From: Mediterraneibacter hominis
GTDB taxonomy: Bacteria > Bacillota > Clostridia > Lachnospirales > Lachnospiraceae
DNA length: 64,000 nt
Reading direction: 5' to 3'
Assembly (NCBI RefSeq): GCF_014287475.1
Contig: NZ_JACOPF010000001.1
Span: 1-64,000 of the forward strand
Made by a program: the position numbers and the translations under genes. Positions 16,252-26,244 of this stretch are shown here, piece after piece (position 1 is the first letter of the stretch; each line of letters begins with the position of its first letter). The notes beneath the pieces were generated by a model. It was not told the origin of the DNA. It searched no databases and saw only the letters and a list, made by a program, of their open reading frames with translations.

Positions 16252-17679
16252 GTGATTCATCAGTATCAGAATAATGGATATTATATTGTACTAGACGTCA
16301 ACAGCGGTTCCGTCCACGTGGTGGACAAGCCGGCATATGAGATAATAGAGATTCTGGAAAAGGAAAATCCGCACCATACGGAACAGACTTTGAGAAATCC
16401 AGATACATTGTACAGGTTAAAGAAATGTCTGCAAGAAAGATACCCGGAAGAGGAGATAAAAGAAATACTAGGAGCAGTGGCAGAGCTGACAAAGGCAGGA
16501 CAGCTTTTTACCAAAGATATATATGAAGAGTATATTGGGGAAGTAAAAAAGAGAAAGACCGTTGTAAAAGCTCTCTGTCTGCATATCGCCCATGACTGTA
16601 ATCTCGCGTGCAGGTATTGTTTTGCAGAGGAAGGAGAATATCATGGGAGAAAGGCGCTGATGTCCTATGAAGTGGGGAAAAAAGCGCTGGATTTTCTGGT
16701 GGAAAATTCAGGAAACCGAAGGAATCTGGAAGTAGATTTCTTCGGAGGAGAGCCTCTGATGAATTGGGAGGTCGTAAAGCAGTTAGTGGCATATGGGCGG
16801 GAGCTGGAAAAAAGCCATGACAAGCATTTTCGGTTTACTCTGACGACAAACGGTGTGCTGTTAAACGAAGAAGTGCAGGAGTTTTTGAACCGTGAGATGG
16901 ACAATGTGGTGTTAAGCCTTGACGGAAGAAAAGAAGTCAATGACAAAATGCGCCCGTTTAGGAATGGGAAAGGCAGCTATGATCTGATTGTGCCTAAATT
17001 TCAGAGGCTTGCCGACAGCAGAAACCAGGAGAAGTACTATATCCGCGGGACATTTACAAGGGAAAATCTGGACTTTTCAAAGGATGTGCTGCATTTTTCA
17101 AAATTGGGATTCGAGCAGATTTCCATTGAGCCTGTAGTAGGCGAGGACACGGATCCGTATGCGATTCAAAAAGAGGATTTGCCGCAGATATTTGCAGAGT
17201 ATGACAGACTTGCCCGGATTATGGTGGAGAGAGAAAAAGCGGGAAAGGGGTTTACGTTTTTCCATTTTATGCTGGATTTAGAAGGAGGGCCCTGCGTCGC
17301 AAAGAGGTTGTCGGGTTGTGGCTCCGGCACCGAATATCTCGCGGTGACGCCCTGGGGGGATTTATATCCGTGCCATCAATTTGTTGGCAATGAAGAATTC
17401 CTGATGGGAAACGTGGAGGACGGAATTACCCGTCCGGAAATTGCAGAAGAATTCAGAGGCTGCAGCGTATATTCAAAGGAAAAATGCAGGAGCTGCTTTG
17501 CCAGATTTTATTGTAGTGGGGGGTGCATGGCAAATTCCTATAAATTTCATCATACCATTCAGGATACCTATGAGGTAAGCTGTGAGATGGAGAGAAAGAG
17601 AGTGGAATGTGCAATTATGATAAAAGCGGCACTGGCTGACTATGAAGAAAGGAAGATGGAAAAGCATGAAGAAAAGTAA
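16252..17679 (+). CDS. scfB: SCIFF radical SAM maturase
   Basis: 475 residues from GTG 16252 (AAAGAGAG about ten bases before it). This start gives the family's typical beginning MIHQYQNNGYYIVLDVNSGSV; the frame opens earlier at a TTG at 16219 without support. The N-terminal region (1-95) resembles the peptide-binding RRE-like domain. The radical SAM core has the CX3CX2C cluster at residues 116, 120 and 123 (HDCNLACRYCF). A SPASM domain follows, with cysteines in KRLSGCGSG, LYPCHQF, KEKCRSCFARFYCSGGC and the last CEMERKRVEC. It makes thioether crosslinks in ScfA. Confidence 0.95.
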   Translation: MIHQYQNNGYYIVLDVNSGSVHVVDKPAYEIIEILEKENPHHTEQTLRNPDTLYRLKKCLQERYPEEEIKEILGAVAELTKAGQLFTKDIYEEYIGEVKKRKTVVKALCLHIAHDCNLACRYCFAEEGEYHGRKALMSYEVGKKALDFLVENSGNRRNLEVDFFGGEPLMNWEVVKQLVAYGRELEKSHDKHFRFTLTTNGVLLNEEVQEFLNREMDNVVLSLDGRKEVNDKMRPFRNGKGSYDLIVPKFQRLADSRNQEKYYIRGTFTRENLDFSKDVLHFSKLGFEQISIEPVVGEDTDPYAIQKEDLPQIFAEYDRLARIMVEREKAGKGFTFFHFMLDLEGGPCVAKRLSGCGSGTEYLAVTPWGDLYPCHQFVGNEEFLMGNVEDGITRPEIAEEFRGCSVYSKEKCRSCFARFYCSGGCMANSYKFHHTIQDTYEVSCEMERKRVECAIMIKAALADYEERKMEKHEEK

Positions 17680-19933
17680 AGGGATTATAACCCTGATCGT
17701 CATCGCGGCGTTTATGATTCTCCTGGGCTATACGACGATATTTGGGCTGGGAAAATTTGGCGGCGCGGCGAAGAATATCAATCTTGGATTGGATTTGGAA
17801 GGCGGGGTAAGCATTACTTACCAGGTAAAAGGAGATAAGCCTTCTGATGAAGATATGTCTGATACGATTTACAAATTGCAAAGACGTGTAGAACAATACA
17901 GTACAGAGGCGCAGGTCTACCAGGAAGGGGACGACCGGATCAGTATTGAGATTCCGGGAGTTACAGATGCCAATACAATTTTGGATGAGCTGGGACAGCC
18001 GGGCTCTTTGTACTTTATCCGTGAGAAAGACACAGAGGGCGCGGCAAATTATACGGTGGACTCCACAGGGAAATATGTGCTGAATAAGTCTATCGAGGAA
18101 ATAGAGGCGGATGGTTCTATTTTGCTGACAGGCTCCGATGTGAAAAGTGCTTCTGCCGGAACACAGCAGGACAGTACTACATCAGCAACTTCAAATGTAG
18201 TGCAGCTTTCTTTTAATAAAGAAGGAACAGAAAAATTTGCCGAAGCGACGAAGGCAGCCAAAGAAGCGGGAGAGACGATTGCCATCTATTATGACGGCGA
18301 ACTCATCAGTGTACCGCGGGTCAATGCTGTAATTGAGGATGGACAGGCAGTAATTGAGGGAAGCATGACCTATGAGGAGGCAGACAATCTGGCATCTACC
18401 ATCCGAATCGGCGGGCTGAATGTGGAGCTTCAGGAACTGCGGTCGAATGTAGTAGGCGCACAGTTGGGAGAGGAAGCCGTAAGTACCAGCTTAAAGGCAG
18501 GGGCGATCGGGCTTGCGGTGGTATTTATCTTTATGATTGCGGTATATCTAATCCCGGGACTTGCTTCCAGTCTGGCTCTGTTGATTTACACAGAGCTGAT
18601 TCTGGTACTTTTAAATGCCTTTGACATTACATTGACTTTGCCGGGAATTGCAGGTATTATTCTTGGAATCGGTATGGCGGTGGACGCAAACGTGATTATT
18701 TTCGCGCGTGTCAAAGAGGAATTGACAGCCGGAAAGACAGTGAAATCCGCGCTTCACGCAGGCTTTCACAAGGCAATGTCCGCGATTTTAGACGGGAATA
18801 TTACAACGTTGATTGCGGCGGCGGTACTGTGGCTCAAAGGAAGCGGAACAGTAAGAGGATTTGCACAGACACTGGCGCTTGGCGTTGTGGTGTCCATGTT
18901 TACTGCGCTTGTAATTACGCGGCTGATTATCTATTCTCTGTATGCGGCGGGGATTCGGAATGCGAAAGTGTATGGGCGTCCCAAACCGGCTAGAAAACCG
19001 ATTGACTTTATCGGAAAGAGAAAGGTATTTTTCATTGTTTCTATTATTATGTGCCTGTCAGGGCTTGTATTTATGGGGATTCATGCGGGGAAGGGAGACG
19101 GCGCGCTCAATTACAGCATGGAATTTAAAGGCGGAACGGCGACAACCGTAACCTTTGATAAAGAATATACGCTGAATGAGATTGACAGCCAGATAGTTCC
19201 GAAGCTGGAGGACGTGACGGGAGATAAGAATGTCCAGGTACAGAAGGTAGAGGGGACAAATCAGGTTATCTTTAAGACACAGACGTTGTCCCTGGACAAG
19301 CGGGAGGCATTTAACCAGGTGATGACAGAGGAGTTCGGTGTCAATGAAGCAGAAGGGATTACCTCGGAAAACATCAGCTCCACCGTAAGCTCCGAGATGC
19401 GTACAGACGCGGTTATCGCGGTGGTTATTGCGACAATCTGTATGCTGTTGTATATCTGGTTCAGATTTAAGGACATTCGGTTTGCGACCAGTGCAGTGCT
19501 TGCACTGATACATGATGTGCTTGTAGTACTTGCCGTATATGCAATCGGAAGAGTTTCTGTCGGCAATACCTTTATCGCATGTATGCTGACAATCGTAGGA
19601 TATTCCATCAATGCAACAATCGTTATTTTTGACCGGATTCGTGAGGAGCTTAAGACACAGAGGAAAGACGATCTCGCATTGCTTGTAAACCGGTGTATCA
19701 CTGCTACGTTGACGCGCAGTATCTATACAACGTTTACGACCTTTGTCATGGTGGCTATCCTGTATGTGATGGGCGTAAGCTCCATCAAAGAATTTGCGCT
19801 TCCATTGATGGTGGGGATTGGCTGCGGCGCCTATACTTCTGTGTGCCTGACCGGCTCTCTGTGGTATGTAATGAAAACGCGCATCGGAAAGAAAGCAGAT
19901 GTTGTGTCAAAGAAAGCCGGCAAAAAGAAATAG
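17666..19933 (+). CDS. secDF: SecD-SecF fusion protein
   Basis: 755 residues from ATG 17666, overlapping the scfB stop; an earlier ATG at 17642 would add eight residues. The SecD half (about 1-430) has a first helix, the large periplasmic-type P1 region, and six helices with GIGMAVDANVIIFARVKEEL. The SecF half (about 450-755) has the matching GYSINATIVIFDRIREEL. SecDF uses the ion gradient to pull translocating proteins through SecYEG. The fusion of the two subunits is common in Bacillota. Linkage to scfAB is widespread in clostridia and may reflect export of the peptide. Confidence 0.95.
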   Translation: MKKSKGIITLIVIAAFMILLGYTTIFGLGKFGGAAKNINLGLDLEGGVSITYQVKGDKPSDEDMSDTIYKLQRRVEQYSTEAQVYQEGDDRISIEIPGVTDANTILDELGQPGSLYFIREKDTEGAANYTVDSTGKYVLNKSIEEIEADGSILLTGSDVKSASAGTQQDSTTSATSNVVQLSFNKEGTEKFAEATKAAKEAGETIAIYYDGELISVPRVNAVIEDGQAVIEGSMTYEEADNLASTIRIGGLNVELQELRSNVVGAQLGEEAVSTSLKAGAIGLAVVFIFMIAVYLIPGLASSLALLIYTELILVLLNAFDITLTLPGIAGIILGIGMAVDANVIIFARVKEELTAGKTVKSALHAGFHKAMSAILDGNITTLIAAAVLWLKGSGTVRGFAQTLALGVVVSMFTALVITRLIIYSLYAAGIRNAKVYGRPKPARKPIDFIGKRKVFFIVSIIMCLSGLVFMGIHAGKGDGALNYSMEFKGGTATTVTFDKEYTLNEIDSQIVPKLEDVTGDKNVQVQKVEGTNQVIFKTQTLSLDKREAFNQVMTEEFGVNEAEGITSENISSTVSSEMRTDAVIAVVIATICMLLYIWFRFKDIRFATSAVLALIHDVLVVLAVYAIGRVSVGNTFIACMLTIVGYSINATIVIFDRIREELKTQRKDDLALLVNRCITATLTRSIYTTFTTFVMVAILYVMGVSSIKEFALPLMVGIGCGAYTSVCLTGSLWYVMKTRIGKKADVVSKKAGKKK

Positions 19934-20037
19934 GCAGGAAAGCAGCATTCGAAAAGATGGCCGGAGGAAATACAGGATGCCGGGGTATGAAGGAGTTCAA
20001 TTCTTTGTACCTCGGCATTTGTTGAAGGAGGCAGTTT

Positions 20038-21750
20038 ATGGAAAAATGGTTTGTCACCATGAAAAAGGCAGATTTCCAGAAGATTTCAGAAAGGTATCAT
20101 ATATCTCCGATTGTGGCAAGATTGATACGAAACAGAGAGATTGTGTCAGAAAAAGAGATTGACTTTTATTTAAATGGGACGATTGCAGATTTATATGACG
20201 GAATGTTGATGAAGGATATGGATAAAGCGGTGGAGATCCTCTCTGAGAAAATCAAAGCAAAAGAAGCAATCCGTGTGATCGGGGATTATGACATTGATGG
20301 AGTAAATGCCACATATATACTGAAAGAAGGCTTGACAGGACTTGGAGCAGATGTAGATACAGATATTCCAGACCGCGTGAAGGATGGATACGGCTTAAAC
20401 CGTATGTTGCTCGACCGCGCACTAGAGGAAGGGATAGATACCATTATAACCTGTGATAACGGGATTGCAGCGAAGGAAGAAATTGAGTATGGGAAGAAGC
20501 GGGGACTTACGATTCTTGTGACAGATCACCATGAGGTTCCATATGTAGAGCTTGGCGGGGAAAGGGAGTATCTGCTTCCTCCTGCAGATGCCGTAGTCGA
20601 TCCACACAGACCGGACTGCCCATATCCATTTAAAGGACTGTGCGGTGCAGCGGTCGCCTATAAACTGATCGAAGCGTTGTATAATGTAATGGCGCGGGAC
20701 GCAGAGGATGTGGATTACTTGATGGAAAACGTTGCGATCTCCACGGTCGGAGATGTAATGGATTTGATCGGGGAGAATAGGATTTTTGTTAAACAGGGCT
20801 TGGAAATGTTAAAGAGAACGAAAAATGAAGGGCTGAAAGCATTGATTGCCTGTACAGGGGTGCCGGTGGAGCATTTAAGCGCCTATCATATTGGTTTTAT
20901 TCTAGGGCCCTGTATCAATGCCAGCGGCAGGCTGGATACAGCCAAAAGGGCGTTGGCTTTGCTGGAGGCGAAGACCCACAGGGAGGCAGTGATACTGGCG
21001 GAGGACTTAAAGGCGTTAAATGACAGCCGCAAGGAGATGACAGAAAGAGGCGTGGAACAGGCGGTTGCCCAGATTGAAGAGAGCGAGCTTAAGAATGATA
21101 AAGTTTTGGTTGTCTATCTGCCGGACTGCCATGAGAGTATTGCAGGGATTATCGCGGGGCGTATTAAAGAGAGGTACTATCGTCCGACCTTCGTGCTGAC
21201 GAAGGCAGAAGAGGGAGTAAAAGGTTCCGGGCGTTCGATCGAGAGTTACAATATGTTTGAAGAGATGTGCAAGTGTCGCTCTTTATTTACCAAATTCGGG
21301 GGACATAAGCTGGCGGCGGGGGTGTCTTTGAAAGAAGAAGATGTAGAAACGTTTAGAAAGACGATCAATGAATTGGCAGATTTGAGTGAAGAGGATTTGC
21401 TGATGAAGGTATCGATTGACATGCGGCTTCCGTTTCCCTATGTCACAGAATCACTGATAGAAGAGCTTAAGCTCTTAGAACCGTTCGGGAAAGGCAATAC
21501 AAAGCCTCTGTTTGCGGAGAAGGAATTAAGAGTCATACATCCAAGGATTCTTGGGAAAAATCAGAATGTGCTCAAGTGTGTTTTAGAAGATATGCAGGGA
21601 AACAGAATAGACGCCGTATATTTTGGCGAGGTAAAGGCATGTCTTAGGAGGATGCAGGAAAAGGCCAGGCTGTCCGTTACATACTATCCTTCGATAAATG
21701 AATTTCGGGGAAAAAAGACGAAACAGATAACGATCGTGAATTACCAATAA
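20038..21750 (+). CDS. recJ: single-stranded-DNA-specific exonuclease
   Basis: 570 residues with GAAGGAGG before the ATG. The DHH phosphoesterase motifs are all present: DYDIDGVNATYIL (motif I), TCDNGIAAKEE (II), VTDHHEVP (III) and VDPHRPDCPYPFKGLCGAA (IV). The DHHA1 motif is FGGHKLAAGVSL, followed by the OB-fold C-terminal part. RecJ degrades single-stranded DNA 5' to 3' in recombination and repair. It is followed by rel after a promoter-containing gap, as in many Bacillota. Confidence 0.93.
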   Translation: MEKWFVTMKKADFQKISERYHISPIVARLIRNREIVSEKEIDFYLNGTIADLYDGMLMKDMDKAVEILSEKIKAKEAIRVIGDYDIDGVNATYILKEGLTGLGADVDTDIPDRVKDGYGLNRMLLDRALEEGIDTIITCDNGIAAKEEIEYGKKRGLTILVTDHHEVPYVELGGEREYLLPPADAVVDPHRPDCPYPFKGLCGAAVAYKLIEALYNVMARDAEDVDYLMENVAISTVGDVMDLIGENRIFVKQGLEMLKRTKNEGLKALIACTGVPVEHLSAYHIGFILGPCINASGRLDTAKRALALLEAKTHREAVILAEDLKALNDSRKEMTERGVEQAVAQIEESELKNDKVLVVYLPDCHESIAGIIAGRIKERYYRPTFVLTKAEEGVKGSGRSIESYNMFEEMCKCRSLFTKFGGHKLAAGVSLKEEDVETFRKTINELADLSEEDLLMKVSIDMRLPFPYVTESLIEELKLLEPFGKGNTKPLFAEKELRVIHPRILGKNQNVLKCVLEDMQGNRIDAVYFGEVKACLRRMQEKARLSVTYYPSINEFRGKKTKQITIVNYQ

Positions 21751-21755
21751 AATGT

Positions 21756-21783
21756 TTGAAAAATATTAGAATAATGATATACT
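21756..21783 (+). promoter_or_regulatory. probable promoter of rel
   Basis: TTGAAA (21756-21761), a 16-base spacer and TATACT (21778-21783), followed by a 70-base leader with a small dyad (AGCAGTGCC / GGCGCTGC). Confidence 0.55.
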
Positions 21784-21853
21784 AAAAGCTAGCAGTGCCT
21801 GTGTAATCGGCGCTGCGTTTACAAAAGGATTACCAGAGAAAGGGGGAATTGAT

Positions 21854-24160
21854 ATGGCAGGAACGCTGGAGTACGAGTTGTTGAACAGAAATCTGGAGAT
21901 GGTAGACGGACATGCAGTGAAAGCACCTGAAGATTATCAAGACCCTGAACAGCTATATCAGGCATTAGTTTCAAGAGTACGTAAATACCACCCTTCGGCA
22001 GATATTACCATGATAGAAAAGGCATACCAGGCCGGAAAGGCGGCACATAAAGGCCAGGCACGCAAATCAGGAGAACCCTATATTATTCATCCGCTGTGGG
22101 TAGGAATTATTCTTGCAGAACTGGAGATGGATAAAGAGACGATCGTAGCGGGAATGCTGCACGATGCGGTAGAAGATACGGAGATGACTTTGGAGGATGT
22201 GGCCAGGGAATTCGGAGAAGAGGTAGCACTTCTTGTGGACGGAGTGACAAAGCTGGGTCAGTTGTCCTACGCAAAAGATAAACTGGAGGTGCAGGCAGAA
22301 AACTTACGTAAAATGTTCCTGGCTATGGCGAAGGATATTCGTGTTATCATCATTAAGCTGGCAGACCGTCTGCATAATATGCGCACATTGGAGTTTATGA
22401 CGCCGCAGAAGCAGAAAGAAAAAGCAAGAGAGACGATGGATATTTACGCGCCGATCGCACAGCGTCTTGGGATTTCTAAGATTAAGACGGAATTGGATGA
22501 TTTGTCTTTAAAATATTCGCAGCCCGAAGTATATTACAATTTGGTAAAAGAGCTGAATGAACGCAAGACAGAGCGCGAAGAATTTGTCCAGCAGATTGTC
22601 GCGGAAGTGTCCAAGCATATGAAAAATGCGCACATCAAAGCAAAGGTATACGGCAGGGTAAAGCATTTTTTCAGTATTTATAAGAAAATGGTAAACCAGA
22701 ACAAAACACTGGATCAGGTATATGATCTGTTTGCGGTGCGTATCATTGTAGATTCTGTCAAAGACTGCTACGCGGCGCTCGGTGTGATCCATGAAATGTA
22801 TACGCCGATACCGGGGCGTTTTAAAGATTATATCGCTATGCCGAAGGCAAATATGTATCAGTCACTTCATACGACGCTGATGGGACCTTCCGGACAGCCT
22901 TTTGAGATTCAGATCCGTACAGAAGAGATGCATAAGACTGCTGAGTACGGTATCGCCGCGCACTGGAAATATAAAGAAGGCGGAGATGCGACAAAGAGTA
23001 TGAAGGCGCAGGAAGAAGAAAAATTAAGCTGGCTGCGCCAGATATTGGAATGGCAGAGGGACATGTCCGATAATCGGGAGTTTTTAAGTCTTTTGAAGGG
23101 CGATCTGGATTTATTTGCAGAGGATGTCTATTGCTTTACGCCCAATGGAGATGTGAAGAATCTTCCAAACGGCTCCACGCCGGTTGATTTCGCCTATTCG
23201 ATTCACAGCGCCGTCGGAAACAAGATGGTGGGAGCGCGCGTCAACGGCAAGCTGGTAAATATAGATTATAAAATACAAAACGGGGATCGGATTGAGATTC
23301 TGACTTCACAGAATTCCAAAGGGCCGAGCCGGGACTGGCTGAATATTGTCAAGAGTACCCAGGCAAAGAACAAAATTAACCAGTGGTTTAAGAGGGAATT
23401 TAAGGAAGAAAATATTATCAGGGGAAAAGAGCTGCTTGTTTCTTACTGCAAGGCGAAGGGGCTCGTAAGCTCTGACATAATCAAGCCGAAATACCAGCAG
23501 ATTGTCCAGAAAAAGTACGGCTTTAAGGACTGGGATTCTGTTCTGGCGGCGATCGGGCATGGAGGTCTAAAAGAAGGACAGGTTGTGAACCGTCTTTTAG
23601 AAGAATATGAAAAAGATCACAAAAAAGAAATTACAGATGAGACGATTCTGGAAAAAATATCGGAGGCAAATCACCAGAAGGTGCATATTGCGAAGTCTAA
23701 AAGTGGGATTGTCGTCAAAGGGATTGACGATATGGCAGTGCGTTTCTCTAAATGTTGCAATCCAGTGCCGGGAGATGAGATTGTCGGCTTTGTCACCAGG
23801 GGGCGCGGGATGTCTATTCACCGGACAGACTGCATCAACATGCTGCATTTGACGGATACAGAGAGGGAGCGCCTGATTGACGCTGAATGGGAAGAAAATG
23901 CCGCAGAGGAAAGCGGCGGGCAGTATCTCGCCGAGCTGAAGATGTATGCCGCTGACCGGCAGGGGCTGCTTATGGACATTTCACGGATTTTTACAGAGGC
24001 AAAGATCGATGTAAAGTCTATGAATATCCGTACCAGCAAAAAAGGAACGGCAACACTGGATATGGGCTTTACCGTACATGGACGCGAAGAGATGAACCGC
24101 GTTACAGAGAAGCTAAGACAATTGGATGGTGTAATTGATATTGAGCGAACAGCGGGGTAG
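21854..24160 (+). CDS. rel: bifunctional (p)ppGpp synthetase/hydrolase
   Basis: 768 residues. Domain order is the long RelA/SpoT form: HD hydrolase (about 50-200, with PYIIHPLWVG and MLHDAVEDT), synthetase (about 245-360, with GRVKHFFSIYKKM and MPKANMYQSLHTT), TGS (about 410-470, YCFTPNGDVKNLPNGSTPVDFAY in part), a zinc-finger-like region with CCNPVPGDE, and a C-terminal ACT domain. The HD motif is intact, so both making and breaking of (p)ppGpp are expected. It overlaps no gene; the MBL gene starts four bases after its stop. Confidence 0.95.
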   Translation: MAGTLEYELLNRNLEMVDGHAVKAPEDYQDPEQLYQALVSRVRKYHPSADITMIEKAYQAGKAAHKGQARKSGEPYIIHPLWVGIILAELEMDKETIVAGMLHDAVEDTEMTLEDVAREFGEEVALLVDGVTKLGQLSYAKDKLEVQAENLRKMFLAMAKDIRVIIIKLADRLHNMRTLEFMTPQKQKEKARETMDIYAPIAQRLGISKIKTELDDLSLKYSQPEVYYNLVKELNERKTEREEFVQQIVAEVSKHMKNAHIKAKVYGRVKHFFSIYKKMVNQNKTLDQVYDLFAVRIIVDSVKDCYAALGVIHEMYTPIPGRFKDYIAMPKANMYQSLHTTLMGPSGQPFEIQIRTEEMHKTAEYGIAAHWKYKEGGDATKSMKAQEEEKLSWLRQILEWQRDMSDNREFLSLLKGDLDLFAEDVYCFTPNGDVKNLPNGSTPVDFAYSIHSAVGNKMVGARVNGKLVNIDYKIQNGDRIEILTSQNSKGPSRDWLNIVKSTQAKNKINQWFKREFKEENIIRGKELLVSYCKAKGLVSSDIIKPKYQQIVQKKYGFKDWDSVLAAIGHGGLKEGQVVNRLLEEYEKDHKKEITDETILEKISEANHQKVHIAKSKSGIVVKGIDDMAVRFSKCCNPVPGDEIVGFVTRGRGMSIHRTDCINMLHLTDTERERLIDAEWEENAAEESGGQYLAELKMYAADRQGLLMDISRIFTEAKIDVKSMNIRTSKKGTATLDMGFTVHGREEMNRVTEKLRQLDGVIDIERTAG

Positions 24161-24164
24161 GAGA

Positions 24165-24797
24165 ATGGAAAAGATACAGGTAAAAAATTTTGTGATAGGA
24201 TTGGTAGGGACAAATTGCTATGTTGTGAGTCATTCTGTGACAAAAGAGGCATTTGTGGTCGATATGGCAGGAGCGTCAGAGAGATTTTTGGAATATATCG
24301 CTGAGGAAGGACTCAAGATGAAGGCGCTGCTTCTGACGCATGGGCATTTTGACCATATTATGGGAATTGACTGGTTTTTGCAGCATTTTTCGGTTCCGGT
24401 CTATGCACATGAGAAGGAAAAAGAGCTGTTGGAAAATGCCGATTTCAATGCCTCCACTGCCTATGGAAGTGCCTATACCTACACAAAGGCGCAGTATGTA
24501 AAGGATGGGGAGGAGTTAAATGCTGCGGGGATAAATTTGCGCGTTTTGTATACGCCGGGGCATACCGCAGGGGGCTGCTGTTATTATCTGCCCGACGAAA
24601 AGGTGCTGTTCAGCGGAGATACCCTGTTTTATGAATCCGTTGGGAGAACCGATCTTCCAACCGGAAGCGCCGGCGAGCTTATTCGTTCTGTGAAGGAAAA
24701 ACTATTGGGACTGCCGGAGGATACAGTTGTATTTCCAGGACATATGAGAGATACGACGATCGGACATGAAAAGCAATACAATCCGTTTTTGGGATAA
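24165..24797 (+). CDS. MBL-fold hydrolase (glyoxalase II-like)
   Basis: 210 residues from ATG 24165; the ribosome binding site GGGGTAGGAG lies in the end of rel, so the genes are translationally coupled. The zinc motif THGHFDH, the glycine loop TPGHTAGGCCYY and the metal ligands SGDTLF and FPGHM are in the usual places. Relatives hydrolyse thioesters such as S-lactoylglutathione or other thiol adducts. This compact form lacks the C-terminal HAGH domain, so glyoxalase II activity is only a possibility. Confidence 0.88.
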   Translation: MEKIQVKNFVIGLVGTNCYVVSHSVTKEAFVVDMAGASERFLEYIAEEGLKMKALLLTHGHFDHIMGIDWFLQHFSVPVYAHEKEKELLENADFNASTAYGSAYTYTKAQYVKDGEELNAAGINLRVLYTPGHTAGGCCYYLPDEKVLFSGDTLFYESVGRTDLPTGSAGELIRSVKEKLLGLPEDTVVFPGHMRDTTIGHEKQYNPFLG

Positions 24798-24819
24798 TAA
24801 ACGGTGTCAGAGGAAACCT

Positions 24820-26244
24820 ATGATAGAGATAAGCAGTAAAGAAAACAAGTATACGTATAATGTGTATCATCTGGCAAAGGCATTTTTTCCAGAGGAAGAG
24901 ATTGCGCAGAAGGTAGATGAGAAACAAGAGCCTCTTGTGAAACTAAATGTGGATGGAGGCTCTTCTTTTTGCATCCGAAAAGAGGAAATAAACGGAACGG
25001 ATATACAGGAGAGAAAAAGAAGTGTGACTCGTAATTTTTACCTTCGTTTGTCTGAAATGACAGGAAGGAATCTGGCATGGGGGATGCTTACAGGCGTGCG
25101 CCCTACCAAATTGGCAATGCAGGCAATGGAGAAAGGTCTTTCAGAGGAAGAGATAGTAAAATATCTGACAGAAACCTATTGTATCAGCGAACAAAAAGCA
25201 AGTCTCGGTGCGAAAATTGCCAGAAGAGAGAAAGCGCTTCTGAAAAAGCTGGACTATGAGGACGGATTTAGTTTATATGTGGGAATCCCATTTTGTCCAA
25301 GTATCTGCTCGTACTGTTCCTTTAGTTCTTCTCCGGTTTCTCTTTGGAAGGAGCGTACAGACGATTATGTAGACGCCCTGTGTAAAGAGATACAGGCGAT
25401 TGGGAAGATGGCAGGAGCGAAAAGATTAAATACCGTCTATATCGGCGGCGGTACGCCTACGACCTTGTCTGCCTTGCAGCTCGACAGGCTGTTATCTACA
25501 ATCCAGTGTTGTTTTTCCGAGAAATATCTGGTGGAATATACGGTGGAGGCAGGGCGTCCGGACAGTATAACAGAAGAAAAATTAAAGACGATCTATCAAT
25601 ATCCGGTTACCCGTATTTCGGTTAATCCGCAGACCATGCAGCAGAAAACACTGAATCTGGTCGGAAGAAGGCACACGGTAGAGGAGATAAAAAAGAGCTT
25701 TTACATGGCGCGTGAGATCGGATTTCATAATATCAATATGGATTTGATCGCAGGTCTTCCGGGAGAAACGCAGGCAGATATGAAAGATACACTGGAACAG
25801 ATAAAAGAGCTTTCGCCGGACAGTCTGACGGTACATGCTCTTGCTATCAAGAGAGCGGCAAAGTTTGGACAGGAAAAAAGGAAACAAAAGAACGGACAGG
25901 AAATAGAAAGCATGGTGGAGAAGTCGGCAAGAGCAGCCGGAGAGATGGGCATGGAGCCATATTATTTGTACCGCCAGAAAAATATTGCGGGCAATTTTGA
26001 AAATGTAGGGTATGCAAAGGTTGACAAAGCCGGAATATACAATATACTTATTATGGAAGAAAAGCAGACGATTCTCGCGGCGGGAGCAGGCGCCTCTACA
26101 AAGCTTGTACTGCCCCGAAAAAAGAAACTAAAAAACGGCAAAGAAACCAATCTTATCCGCATCGAAAATGTGAAAAGTATTACAGAATATATAGAACGTA
26201 TTGATGAAATGATAGAACGAAAAGGAGAATGGCTATGGCATTAA
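24820..26244 (+). CDS. hemZ: coproporphyrinogen dehydrogenase HemZ-like radical SAM protein
   Basis: 474 residues from ATG 24820 (AGAGGA upstream). The radical SAM cluster is IPFCPSICSYCSF with CX3CX2C spacing, followed by YIGGGTPTTLSALQL and ISVNPQTMQQKTLNLVGRRH, the HemN-like core. The ~160-residue N-terminal extension is characteristic of HemZ. HemN-type enzymes oxidise coproporphyrinogen III without oxygen, but many clostridial homologues occur without a heme pathway and the true substrate may differ. It overlaps hisS by ten bases in a tight operon rel-MBL-hemZ-hisS-aspS. Confidence 0.88.
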   Translation: MIEISSKENKYTYNVYHLAKAFFPEEEIAQKVDEKQEPLVKLNVDGGSSFCIRKEEINGTDIQERKRSVTRNFYLRLSEMTGRNLAWGMLTGVRPTKLAMQAMEKGLSEEEIVKYLTETYCISEQKASLGAKIARREKALLKKLDYEDGFSLYVGIPFCPSICSYCSFSSSPVSLWKERTDDYVDALCKEIQAIGKMAGAKRLNTVYIGGGTPTTLSALQLDRLLSTIQCCFSEKYLVEYTVEAGRPDSITEEKLKTIYQYPVTRISVNPQTMQQKTLNLVGRRHTVEEIKKSFYMAREIGFHNINMDLIAGLPGETQADMKDTLEQIKELSPDSLTVHALAIKRAAKFGQEKRKQKNGQEIESMVEKSARAAGEMGMEPYYLYRQKNIAGNFENVGYAKVDKAGIYNILIMEEKQTILAAGAGASTKLVLPRKKKLKNGKETNLIRIENVKSITEYIERIDEMIERKGEWLWH

